A stretch of 47,955 nt of DNA, taken from a virus. Location of the stretch: the IMG/VR virus record IMGVR_UViG_3300025711_000259, positions 1-47,955 of that record. One strand, 5' to 3'. Below are positions 32,057 through 39,986 of this stretch, in pieces. The stretch's first letter is position 1, and the number at the start of each line of letters is the position of its first letter. Below the pieces are notes generated by a model. The model searched no databases. It was not told where the DNA came from and saw only the letters and a program-made list of their open reading frames with translations. A program made the translations under genes and the position numbers.

Positions 32057-33106
32057 ATGACCCCCGCCTTCCGAATCGTCGCCGACGGCGCCGACATCAC
32101 GCAGCGGATCAACGACCGACTGCTGCAACTCAAAACCACTGACAAGCCTGGTATGGAGTCCGACGAATTCGAACTGCGCATCGACGACCGCGACGGCGCG
32201 GTGGTGCTGCCTCCACGCGGGGCCAGCATCGAGATTTTCCTCGGCTATACAGAAACCAAATTGACTCGCATCGGCCGTTACATCGTCGATGAGATCGAGT
32301 TATCTGGCCCGCCGGATACGCTTGTGATCACTGGCAAGGCCAGCGACATGCGCGGCAGTGGCAAGACCGTGCGCAGCGGCAGTTGGGAGAACGTACCGTT
32401 GTCGCGGATCGTGGCTGATATCGCTGCACGCAATGGCTGGCAGCCTGTGTGCTCAGTGCAAACCAAAGTGCCGCGTGCCGATCAGCTCAATGAATCGGAT
32501 TTCAATTTCATCACTCGCCTGGCCAAGCAGTACGACTGTACGGCCAAGGTCGCCGACGGCAAGCTGCTGGTGATGTTACGCCAAGGCGGGCAGAGCGCCT
32601 CGGGCAAGTCTTTCGATGTGGTCCTGATCCAACGGCGCGACGTCAGTCGCTTTCAATTTCGTCTTGGTGATCGCAACACACACAAGGCGGTATCGACCAA
32701 GCATCAGGACAAGAAAACCGGAAAGCTCGCCGTGGTGACTCTGGACAACGACGAATCACCGGACGGATTGCCACCAGTGCACAGCGACCGCCACATATAC
32801 CCGAACAAGTCCGCCGCCGAAGCCGCCGCCAAGGCACGTCTCACCGCGTTCAACCGTTCCACGGCCGGCGTCCGGCTGGAGATGGCAGGGCGCACTGACC
32901 TATTCGCCGAGCGCTCGATCAATGCCCAGGGTTTCAAGGTCGGTCTCGATGGCGAGTACTTGGTCGATTCGGTGGAGCAAGTGTTCACCCAGGCCGGCTG
33001 GAGCACGACAGTCGAGTGCAACGGCGGTAAGAAGGGTAAAGCCAAAGCCAGGGGCAAGAAGAAAAAAGCGTCGAAGGATCTGAAGGTCGTTCAGCTCAAG
33101 CAATAG
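32057..33106 (+). CDS. Tail hub protein D (late control D)
   Basis: 349-aa P2 gpD-like hub protein: MTPAFRIVADGADITQRINDRLLQLKTTDKPGMESDEFELRIDD, then WENVPLSRIVADIAARNGW and ESDFNFITRLAKQYDCTAKV, with a Lys-rich end (KGKAKARGKKKKASK). It is the central baseplate hub (gp27-like) on which the spike sits. The ribosome site is weak (GGAAAA), and the gene follows a terminator, so expression may be limited. Confidence 0.93.
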   Translation: MTPAFRIVADGADITQRINDRLLQLKTTDKPGMESDEFELRIDDRDGAVVLPPRGASIEIFLGYTETKLTRIGRYIVDEIELSGPPDTLVITGKASDMRGSGKTVRSGSWENVPLSRIVADIAARNGWQPVCSVQTKVPRADQLNESDFNFITRLAKQYDCTAKVADGKLLVMLRQGGQSASGKSFDVVLIQRRDVSRFQFRLGDRNTHKAVSTKHQDKKTGKLAVVTLDNDESPDGLPPVHSDRHIYPNKSAAEAAAKARLTAFNRSTAGVRLEMAGRTDLFAERSINAQGFKVGLDGEYLVDSVEQVFTQAGWSTTVECNGGKKGKAKARGKKKKASKDLKVVQLKQ

Positions 33107-33135
33107 CGCCATTCTCTCAACTTAAGGAGACATCG

Positions 33136-33699
33136 ATGTCACTGACCGAACAGCAACTGCAATCCATCATGCCCAACGCCCGCCGCCAAGCGGGCGTTTT
33201 TGTATCCGCCCTCAACGCAGCCATGGCCCATCGGCAGATCAACACACCGAAACGGCAAGCCGCGTTCCTGGCGCAAGTCGGTCACGAGTCGGGTCAGTTG
33301 CAGTACGTCCGGGAACTGGGCGGCGACCAGTACCTGAGCAAATACGACACCGGCACCCTGGCTGCGAAACTGGGTAACACCCCGGCAGCGGATGGTGATG
33401 GCCAGCGTTATCGCGGTCGCGGGCTGATTCAAGTGTCTGGCCACGACAACTATCTGCGCTGCAGCCTGGCATTGTTCGGTGACGAGCGCTTGCTGCGGAC
33501 TCCTGAGCTGCTGGAATTGCCGCAATGGGCTGCTGAATCGGCGGCATGGTTCTGGTCGGTGAATGGGTTGAACACGCTCGCCGATCAAAACGAATTCAAC
33601 ACGATCACCCGCAGGATCAACGGCGGTCTCAATGGCTTGCAGGATCGGCTGGAGTTGTGGGAGCGGGCGAGGGCGGTTTTATGCGTCTCAGCGACCTGA
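33136..33699 (+). CDS. Endolysin, GH19 family
   Basis: 187-aa muralytic enzyme of glycoside hydrolase family 19. Catalytic acids are probably E51 in FLAQVGHESGQLQ and E60 in YVREL. The RYRGRGLIQVSGHDNY signature follows. It should cleave the glycan backbone of peptidoglycan once the holin has opened the inner membrane; no signal peptide is seen. AAGGAGA precedes ATG 33136. Overlaps Rz by 19 bp. Confidence 0.93.
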   Translation: MSLTEQQLQSIMPNARRQAGVFVSALNAAMAHRQINTPKRQAAFLAQVGHESGQLQYVRELGGDQYLSKYDTGTLAAKLGNTPAADGDGQRYRGRGLIQVSGHDNYLRCSLALFGDERLLRTPELLELPQWAAESAAWFWSVNGLNTLADQNEFNTITRRINGGLNGLQDRLELWERARAVLCVSAT

Positions 33700-34223
33700 T
33701 ACCTGCTCCTTATCGGCTGCTGGGCAAGGTGGTGGTGCTGATCGCCTTGGTCGTTACTTCCGCCGCCATTACCTGGCAGGTGCAGGACTGGCGCTACGGT
33801 AGTCGCCTCAGCGAGCAGTCCCGACTACACACCGAAACCCTCAATCAGATGGCCCAGGCCACGGCCGCGCAACAGCGTGCCGAGCAGGACAAGCGCCTCG
33901 CGCTCGAGCAGCGTCTGGCAGCCAGCGAACAAACCCATTATCGAGCCTTGAGCGATGTCCAACGTGATCAAGGTCGCCTGCGCGACCGCCTTGCCACTGC
34001 TGATCTGCGCCTGTCAGTCCTACTCGACGCCACCTCCGACGCCGGCAACAGATCGGTGTCAGCCACCACCGCAACCGGCGGCGTGGTTCATGGCCCCACA
34101 AGAGCCGAACTTGACCCAGCGCATGCTCAACGAATTATCGGCGTCACCGATGACGGCGACCGGGGGCTGATTGCCCTCGCGGCCTGCCAGGCATACGCCA
34201 AAGAAGTCTCAACACCGAAGTGA
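33681..34223 (+). CDS. Inner-membrane spanin (Rz-like)
   Basis: 180-aa protein with a short cytoplasmic N-terminus, one transmembrane helix (about 13-34, LLGKVVVLIALVVTSAAITWQV), and a periplasmic coiled coil (about 40-120). This is the topology of an i-spanin, which with an outer-membrane lipoprotein fuses the membranes at lysis. An Rz1-type lipoprotein gene is nested in another frame (33955-34170), confirming the pair. Confidence 0.88.
   Translation: MRLSDLIPAPYRLLGKVVVLIALVVTSAAITWQVQDWRYGSRLSEQSRLHTETLNQMAQATAAQQRAEQDKRLALEQRLAASEQTHYRALSDVQRDQGRLRDRLATADLRLSVLLDATSDAGNRSVSATTATGGVVHGPTRAELDPAHAQRIIGVTDDGDRGLIALAACQAYAKEVSTPK
33955..34170 (+). CDS. Outer-membrane spanin lipoprotein (Rz1-like), nested in Rz
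   Basis: 71-aa product in a different frame wholly inside the Rz gene. It has a signal peptide MSNVIKVACATALPLLICA, lipobox I17-C-A with lipidated C20, and a Pro-rich mature part (STPPPTPATDRCQPPPQPAA). These are the hallmarks of Rz1. Embedded Rz1 genes are the rule in lambda-type cassettes. A second Cys may make a disulfide-linked dimer. Confidence 0.88.
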   Translation: MSNVIKVACATALPLLICACQSYSTPPPTPATDRCQPPPQPAAWFMAPQEPNLTQRMLNELSASPMTATGG

Positions 34224-34237
34224 AAAAGAGCGGCCGG

Positions 34238-34259
34238 TCCGGATGCGTCAACATCCGGA
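34238..34259. repeat. Hairpin after lysis genes
   Basis: TCCGGATG-CGTCAA-CATCCGGA, with partial extension by GGT/ACC outside. There is no T-run downstream on the plus strand, but one follows on the minus strand (CTCTTTTT). It may protect the late mRNA end or act as a weak terminator. Two GTCCCTGCA copies follow at about 34269-34290. Confidence 0.5.
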
Positions 34260-34340
34260 TCGACCGCCGTCCCTGCAGATTGTCCCTGCAAGTCCAGCCA
34301 AGGCTCTTGCTCCGTGCACAAAGCGCGGCGAGCCTAGCAC

Positions 34341-34356
34341 CTGTTTATCCATACAG
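34341..34356. promoter_or_regulatory. LexA-box-like site upstream of methylase
   Basis: CTGTTTATCCATACAG fits the CTG-N10-CAG SOS box with an AT-rich core and a following TA. It lies 18 bp before the adenine methylase ATG, placing that gene under probable SOS control. Confidence 0.6.
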
Positions 34357-34373
34357 TAAAGGTCTTGCTTTTT

Positions 34374-35168
34374 ATGTCTACACCCATCATCCCTTGGATG
34401 GGCGGCAAACGCCGCCTTGCCGACCGCCTCATTCCGCTTTTTCCGCCACACGAATGCTACGTCGAAGTCTTTGCCGGCGGTGCCGCGCTCTACTTCATGA
34501 AGCCCCAGCCATCGCCGGTCGAAGTCCTCAACGACATCAACGGCGACCTGGTCACGCTTTACCGCGTCGTGCAGAACCACCTCGAAGAGTTCGTGCGCCA
34601 GTTCAAATGGGCGCTCAGCTCGCGGCAGGTGTTCGAATGGCAGAAAATGACCCGCCCCGAAACTCTCACCGATATCCAGCGCGCCGCCCGATTCTTCTAC
34701 CTGCAGCACCATGCCTTCGCCGGCAAGGTCTCGGGTCAGACATTTGGTACGGCGACCACCGCACCGGCCATCAACCTGCTACGCATCGAAGAGAACCTCT
34801 CCGCCGCGTGGCAGCGCCTTTCCGGCACCTACGTCGAAAACCTTCCCTGGCTTGAATGCGCCGAACGCTACGACCGTGCCCACACCTTCCACTACATGGA
34901 TCCGCCGTACTGGCAGACCGCTGGTTATGGCGTGGACTTTCCGTTTGAGAACTATGAGCGGATGGCCGACTTCATGCGTCGGTGCAAAGGCAAAGTGATG
35001 GTCAGCATCAACGACCACCCGGACATCCGTCGCGTGTTTGAAGGTTTTCACTTCGAGACCTTGGACATCCGCTACACCACAGCCAATCAGCGGCAGGGGA
35101 AAGCCGAAGTGAGTGGCGAACTGGTGATCATGAACTGGGAGCCGGCAGGGTTGGGCGGGTTGTTCTGA
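34374..35168 (+). CDS. D12-class adenine-N6 DNA methyltransferase
   Basis: 264-aa Dam-like enzyme. Visible motifs are the S-adenosylmethionine region PWMGGKRRL (7-15) and VEVFAGGAAL (30-39), and catalytic DPPY at 176-179. It should methylate adenine in a short DNA target. No restriction partner is next to it, so it is an orphan that may protect phage DNA or alter regulation. ATG 34374 is chosen; TTG 34365 is possible. It follows a LexA-box-like site. Confidence 0.9.
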   Translation: MSTPIIPWMGGKRRLADRLIPLFPPHECYVEVFAGGAALYFMKPQPSPVEVLNDINGDLVTLYRVVQNHLEEFVRQFKWALSSRQVFEWQKMTRPETLTDIQRAARFFYLQHHAFAGKVSGQTFGTATTAPAINLLRIEENLSAAWQRLSGTYVENLPWLECAERYDRAHTFHYMDPPYWQTAGYGVDFPFENYERMADFMRRCKGKVMVSINDHPDIRRVFEGFHFETLDIRYTTANQRQGKAEVSGELVIMNWEPAGLGGLF

Positions 35169-35272
35169 CAGATGCTGGTCATCATTTTTCTGTTTCCAAT
35201 CATGAGAACACCCCCCTCCCGTCTATCCGATATTTCCTACAGAAATTGACCGAGCGCCGTTCTGAACGTTAA

Positions 35273-35288
35273 CTGTATATTAGTACAG
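35273..35288. promoter_or_regulatory. LexA box of umuDC
   Basis: CTGTATATTAGTACAG, a near-ideal SOS box followed by TA, 18 bp before the umuD start. LexA should repress the polymerase genes until DNA damage. Confidence 0.85.
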
Positions 35289-35306
35289 TATCGGAAGTCG
35301 TGCGTC

Positions 35307-35732
35307 ATGAGCTTTTCAATCCTAGGCCCTATTGCTGTGGCCGGTCGGAAATTACCTCTTTGCCTTTTTCGAGTGCCAGCGGGTTTTCCTTCGCCGGCAG
35401 CGGATCACATCGAAACACACATCTCGCTCGACGAAGTGCTCAACATTCGTGCCCCGCATGTTTACTTGGTGAAAATTGCCGGAGAGAGCATGCAGGGGGC
35501 GGGTATCTTTGACGGCGATTTAGCAGTAGTGGATCGTTCACTGGAGCCGGCGCATGGGCATATTGTCGTTGCGCTGCTCAACAACGAACCGCTTTGCAAG
35601 CGGCTGTGCATCCGTGGAAAAGAGGTCATCCTGCTGTCTGAAAACCCGAAGTACCCGCCGCGTTACGTCATGGAAGGCGATGAGCTGGCGATCTGGGGCG
35701 TGATCATTGGTAGCGTGCGCAGTCATGTCTAG
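35307..35732 (+). CDS. umuD: UmuD-like SOS mutagenesis protein
   Basis: 141-aa self-cleaving protein, close to E. coli UmuD (139 aa). It has a probable cleavage bond A25-G26 before FPSPAADHIE, catalytic S61 in GESMQG, and K98 in PLCKRL. RecA-aided self-cleavage would make UmuD', the partner of UmuC in polymerase V. The bond is Ala-Gly, unlike the Cys-Gly of E. coli. Overlaps umuC by 8 bp. Confidence 0.93.
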   Translation: MSFSILGPIAVAGRKLPLCLFRVPAGFPSPAADHIETHISLDEVLNIRAPHVYLVKIAGESMQGAGIFDGDLAVVDRSLEPAHGHIVVALLNNEPLCKRLCIRGKEVILLSENPKYPPRYVMEGDELAIWGVIIGSVRSHV

Positions 35733-37002
35733 GCAGGTGCCGGTGTTTGGCCTGATCGATTGCAACAGCTTCTACGCTAGCTGCGAGCGGGTGTTCCGTC
35801 CTGACTTGGCAAAGGTCCCAATCGTTGTCTTATCGAATAACGACGGCTGCGTCATCGCTCGCAGCTACGACGCCAAGCCATACGTGAAAATGGGCGAGCC
35901 GTACTTCCAGATCAAGCACAAGCTTAAGCAGCACGGCATCGTCCCGTTCTCCTCGAATTACGCGCTGTACGGTGACATGAGTGAGCGCGTCATGACGCTG
36001 ATTGAGTCCATGGTGCCCGCAGTCGAGGTCTACAGCATCGACGAAGCGTTCGTCGACCTGACCGGCATCAACACTCTAGATAGCCTCGGACGGCAGATCC
36101 GGAACCAGGTACTGAGGTGTGCCGGCATACCAGTGGGCGTGGGGATTGCTCACACCAAAACCCTGGCCAAGCTTGCCAACCATACGGCCAAACGCCTGCA
36201 GGCGCAGACGGGGGGCGTCGTCAATATTTGCGACCCAACTAAGCGTGACTGGGTACTGCGAAATACCGACGTTTCAGAGGTGTGGGGTGTAGGGCGTCGA
36301 ATGAAAGCGCATCTGGATACCATGGGAATCAAGAGTGCGATGGATCTGGCCAAAGCCGACCCTTGGACACTGCGTAAAAACTTCAGTGTGGTGATCGAAA
36401 AGACAGCGCGCGAACTGGCTGGCACTCCCTGTCTGGAGCTAGATGAGCCCGATCCGCCGAAACAGGAGATCTGCTGCAGTCGAATGTTCGGCACCCGCCT
36501 GACGGAACTGGCTCCGATAAAGGAAGCGGTGGCCACGTACATGATGCGCGCCTCAGAAAAGCTCAGGGCGCAGAACTCGCTGTGCAGGAAAGTGCGCGTG
36601 AGCATTCGCACCAGCATGTTCAATCCGGAGGAGGCGAAGTACGCCAATGGTGTGGTGATCGATATGCCTTACCCCACGGATGACGTCCGGCTACTGACCA
36701 AGGCTGCAGTGGATGCGCTGGATCGGGTGTATCGCCCTGGTTTCAAGTACAGCAAGGCCGAGGTATTGCTGATGAACCTGTGTCAGCCAGGTGAATACAC
36801 GGATGATCTGTTTGCGGCTTCTCAACCGACAGAGTCTACCAAGGTCATGGCTGTACTGGATCAGATCAACGAGCGGTGGGGAAGGGGGACGCTGCGAGCG
36901 GCAAGCGTCCCAAGTAACCCAGAATGGGTCATGCGGCGTGAAATGATGAGCCAGAGCTACACGACTCGCTTGGATCAATTGTGGACGGTCAACTGTAGGT
37001 AG
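35725..37002 (+). CDS. umuC: UmuC-like Y-family DNA polymerase
   Basis: 425-aa translesion polymerase subunit. It begins with the palm motif FGLIDCNSFYASCERVF, then VVLSNNDGCVIARSYDAK and YSIDEAFVDLTG with acidic catalytic residues. A helix-hairpin-helix region (VWGVGRRMKAHLDTMGIKSAMDLA) and the DUF4113-type end (RGTLRAASV...W-M-R-REMMSQSYTTRLDQL) follow. Full length. With UmuD' it copies damaged DNA with errors. Whether it belongs to the prophage or is host DNA beside it is unclear. Confidence 0.94.
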   Translation: MSRQVPVFGLIDCNSFYASCERVFRPDLAKVPIVVLSNNDGCVIARSYDAKPYVKMGEPYFQIKHKLKQHGIVPFSSNYALYGDMSERVMTLIESMVPAVEVYSIDEAFVDLTGINTLDSLGRQIRNQVLRCAGIPVGVGIAHTKTLAKLANHTAKRLQAQTGGVVNICDPTKRDWVLRNTDVSEVWGVGRRMKAHLDTMGIKSAMDLAKADPWTLRKNFSVVIEKTARELAGTPCLELDEPDPPKQEICCSRMFGTRLTELAPIKEAVATYMMRASEKLRAQNSLCRKVRVSIRTSMFNPEEAKYANGVVIDMPYPTDDVRLLTKAAVDALDRVYRPGFKYSKAEVLLMNLCQPGEYTDDLFAASQPTESTKVMAVLDQINERWGRGTLRAASVPSNPEWVMRREMMSQSYTTRLDQLWTVNCR

Positions 37003-37007
37003 TAAGA

Positions 37008-37033
37008 CGTCTGCTATCGGCCAAAAGCAGACG
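37008..37033. repeat. Hairpin element, left copy
   Basis: CGTCTGC-TATCGGCCAAAA-GCAGACG, just after umuC. A similar element in the same orientation is at 41811-41835. The rest of the gap 37034-37183 holds no clear feature. Confidence 0.7.
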
Positions 37034-37183
37034 CTTCCGACTCACCACCCAAATGGATGAAAAAGACTTAACGACGATGAGGCGACGCCAAGAGACCAAC
37101 AAAAGATCTTTCGTTTTACTGAGGGTAAAGCACTCAACTAGCGATTGGCGGCCACGTTTAGATGATGGCTATGCGACACCCTC

Positions 37184-38134
37184 ATGACTATGATGCAATT
37201 CTTTAAAAGGCGAAAAGGTGTCGTAGTGATAGGAAATATCTTCAACGTTTTCTCACGACGTAGAGAGAACCAGAATAAGCCTAGAAAGCAGCTCACTCAG
37301 CAGTTTCGGCAGAGGACATTCATGCTCATTCGGGATGTTGGTCCGGGCATGGTCGAATCCCTAGAGTTTCTTCACGACCGGCTTTCCTACCTACTCGGGC
37401 ACCAAAACCTCTCAGGGAAGAAAAATATTTCCTATGCTGATGATGCTTTCGAGTTTCTGCATGATTGCAGCGACCCGCACTTCCTTGATGCTATTGAATA
37501 CCTAGTCCATCACGAAGGATGGCGTTACATAGGCGGTCAACATGAACCCGTGATTGATCGTTTGAACGAATTTTTAAATGTAGATGATCTTCCCTACTTC
37601 GTCACCAAACCGGTATGGGAAACGACGGAGGAAATGTACCGAGGCGCCCTTACTCAATTCACCAGAATCCGTGAGCAGGCGAAGGTCATCCCAAAGGAAA
37701 GTCAAGCGATCCACGAGACGGCTATCGAGCCTGCTCTGAAATTATTGCGTCAGCCTGCATTCCTGAATGCGAACTCCGAGTACATGTCAGCTCTGGAAGA
37801 CTTTCGGCATGGAAAATTCGGCGATTGCGTCACCAAGTGCAACAGCAGCTACGAAAGCGTCATGAAGGTAATCTGTGGGCAGAAAGGCTTTGGGTATACC
37901 CAAGGAGACACAACCTCCAAGCTCATTCGGACCATCATGCAGAAAACAGAGATGGATACATTCTGGGAGCAGCCACTGCTGACTGTCGGCACGCTTCGCA
38001 ACAAACTGAGCACCTCGCATGGTGCCGGTGAGATGCAGAAGGTAGTACTAGAGCATGTTGCTAAGTACACCCTCAATATGACGGCCTCTGCGATCATCTT
38101 TTTGCACGATCAGGCTTACCGGGCCAACCCCTGA
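37184..38134 (+). CDS. Abi_C-domain protein, probable anti-phage factor
   Basis: 316-aa protein. The C-terminal half (about 200-310) matches the abortive-infection C-terminal (Abi_C) type: EDFRHGKFGDCVTKCNSSYESVMKVICG, KLIRTIMQKT, and LRNKLSTSHGAG. The last holds an R272-x6-H279 motif like the catalytic motif of HEPN ribonucleases. The N-terminal half is soluble and not recognised. Abi_C proteins often sit in phage-defence genes and probably act by RNA cleavage and growth arrest. A second HEPN-like gene follows after 29 bp, likely in the same operon. Several ATGs (37184, 37190, 37193) are possible starts. Confidence 0.75.
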   Translation: MTMMQFFKRRKGVVVIGNIFNVFSRRRENQNKPRKQLTQQFRQRTFMLIRDVGPGMVESLEFLHDRLSYLLGHQNLSGKKNISYADDAFEFLHDCSDPHFLDAIEYLVHHEGWRYIGGQHEPVIDRLNEFLNVDDLPYFVTKPVWETTEEMYRGALTQFTRIREQAKVIPKESQAIHETAIEPALKLLRQPAFLNANSEYMSALEDFRHGKFGDCVTKCNSSYESVMKVICGQKGFGYTQGDTTSKLIRTIMQKTEMDTFWEQPLLTVGTLRNKLSTSHGAGEMQKVVLEHVAKYTLNMTASAIIFLHDQAYRANP

Positions 38135-38163
38135 ATTCTTCGATTAGGCTTGCGGGAGTGGAA

Positions 38164-39876
38164 ATGCGTCGTTTCGATACCAGACCTTTGATTGCGTTGG
38201 CGACGGCTCCAGAGGACCAGGATGATCCTTGGTATAAAGAAGCCGAGCTAGCTATTCAGTACATGAAAGCAAACTCGGAATCAGACGAGATTGTGATTTA
38301 CGCTAGCGCGCCTTTCGTTCTAATTGTAGGGGCACTCGCTCCAACCGATAATGTCACTCCACCCGATGGTGAAGCGCTTCAAAACCTCTCACTGTTTACC
38401 GATACTACTTGGCGCATCGAGAGGTCTTGGTCTTCCAGTGAGGGACATCGTGTCTACATTGAGGCACCATTTCCAGAGGACAGCGGGTCTGCTTTAGCAG
38501 GTGGGGAACCTCTGGTCATTCGGCGACGCCTTGAGGGTGTTCATACCGGGTCTACGCCGATCGAAATTAGCCAAAAACTCGTGCATTGCCTAGACATTCA
38601 CTATGTGGATGAGCGAAAGGCATATTGTCGCCTAAATGATAATGGCGATATCGAGGACGTTATCAGAATACTGAGGCTCCAAATTCCCGACCAAATAGAG
38701 GGGCGGGAAATGGTTACGATCCTTCGTAAGGACCTGGACAACTACATGGCCCTAGCGGACATGGCGCTGGTAATGAAATTTGATTTCACTCGCTATGTGG
38801 CCGGTAGCTTCAACGGTTGGGATGGAGCCAGCCGATATAACCGAGACGAGTTAGATCTTTTCTATCATGGTGGATCAACCAGTAAGGCGAGCTTCACGCA
38901 TGGAGCAATGGTGGTAAGGCCTAATACCACTGTTGAAGAACAAGAAGAGGCGTGGCGCAAAGACTTCGACGGTGATCCAGATCGTGAGTACGCGGTCTTC
39001 AAAATCTATGACCGTAAGAATGACCGCCAAGTAGAGACTTCTTGCAGCCCCGAGCACATCGTCAGCTATTTTGAAGATAGCGATCTTCCTTGGCAGATAT
39101 CTCCCGTTTTTTTCAGGGCAGAGGTTCTAAATCGTTTCAAGGGGGATCCTGAGAAGTACACGCTGGAGGACCGGAGCATCTCGTGCAGAGGAGCTTGGTA
39201 CCTTAAATCTTACGATATCAATGAGGCCGGCCAAGTTCATGCGTACATCTGGGACCTATCAAATCTGCCCTATGACGAACAACTCTACTGGAAGGCATTC
39301 AACGAATGGCCTAAGGCCCCAATCTCCGAGCGCGCGCATCGAACGGACATCGAAGGCGATTGGTACACCGAATATCAACCATTGGATGCACTGAAGCGCA
39401 AGATCCGAACGCTCGACAAGAGAAAGCCTGCCTGGTGGAACCCTCGCGGTGAGGAGCTGATCGATAGCGTGCTTGCTCCAACCACAGACTCGCCTAAGGA
39501 ATGGGGAGATGAAGTCATGGCTCTCGATCAATGTCTGGTAGAAGGCTTTCTCGACAAGCCACTGCGTAAGATGGTTGAGGAAATAGGACGCGATCTGGAG
39601 CCGAACTGGCGCTCGCTCAAGTTGTTGTATGAAATTCTCGTGGGAACCTCAATCACCGCGGAGGACGCTAAGCAAATCTTGGCGCCGATGAGAAAACTCC
39701 ATGAGCTTCGTAATGAGATCCGGGGACATGCGACTAACGAAAAAAAAGCTGTCGCTATTCGGGAAGCCCGTACCACTCATGGGAATTTCCGTTCGCACTT
39801 CTTTCACCTAGCCGAAGGTTGTGATCATGCTCTTGCCGCAGTGATGAAAGCTCTTGAGATTGATATCGACGAATGA
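38164..39876 (+). CDS. Large protein of unknown function with HEPN-like end
   Basis: 570-aa soluble acidic protein. I do not recognise a family. The first 130 residues look like a globular alpha/beta domain; the middle is rich in Trp, Tyr and Asp. The last 120 residues are helical, with LHELRNEIRGHA giving R516-x5-H522, a HEPN-type R-x(4-6)-H motif. GGAG is 7 nt before ATG 38164. Its place 29 bp behind the Abi_C gene suggests they act together, one perhaps as sensor and one as RNase. Function is inference. Confidence 0.65.
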   Translation: MRRFDTRPLIALATAPEDQDDPWYKEAELAIQYMKANSESDEIVIYASAPFVLIVGALAPTDNVTPPDGEALQNLSLFTDTTWRIERSWSSSEGHRVYIEAPFPEDSGSALAGGEPLVIRRRLEGVHTGSTPIEISQKLVHCLDIHYVDERKAYCRLNDNGDIEDVIRILRLQIPDQIEGREMVTILRKDLDNYMALADMALVMKFDFTRYVAGSFNGWDGASRYNRDELDLFYHGGSTSKASFTHGAMVVRPNTTVEEQEEAWRKDFDGDPDREYAVFKIYDRKNDRQVETSCSPEHIVSYFEDSDLPWQISPVFFRAEVLNRFKGDPEKYTLEDRSISCRGAWYLKSYDINEAGQVHAYIWDLSNLPYDEQLYWKAFNEWPKAPISERAHRTDIEGDWYTEYQPLDALKRKIRTLDKRKPAWWNPRGEELIDSVLAPTTDSPKEWGDEVMALDQCLVEGFLDKPLRKMVEEIGRDLEPNWRSLKLLYEILVGTSITAEDAKQILAPMRKLHELRNEIRGHATNEKKAVAIREARTTHGNFRSHFFHLAEGCDHALAAVMKALEIDIDE

Positions 39877-39893
39877 GCAATGGATGGTCTCAA

Positions 39894-39933
39894 AGGGGCA
39901 GAATCGAAGCGTTAGTCGTACCAACCTGCCCCT
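39894..39933. terminator. Hairpin between convergent genes
   Basis: AGGGGCAG and CTGCCCCT form an 8-bp stem with a 24-nt loop between the stop codons of the 570-aa gene and the convergent 568-aa gene. There is no strong T-run, so termination is uncertain. Confidence 0.4.
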
Positions 39934-39986
39934 CTCCAGCATCTCGCTCAAACTAATCAGATACGGCAGTGGACGGACGCGGGGGA

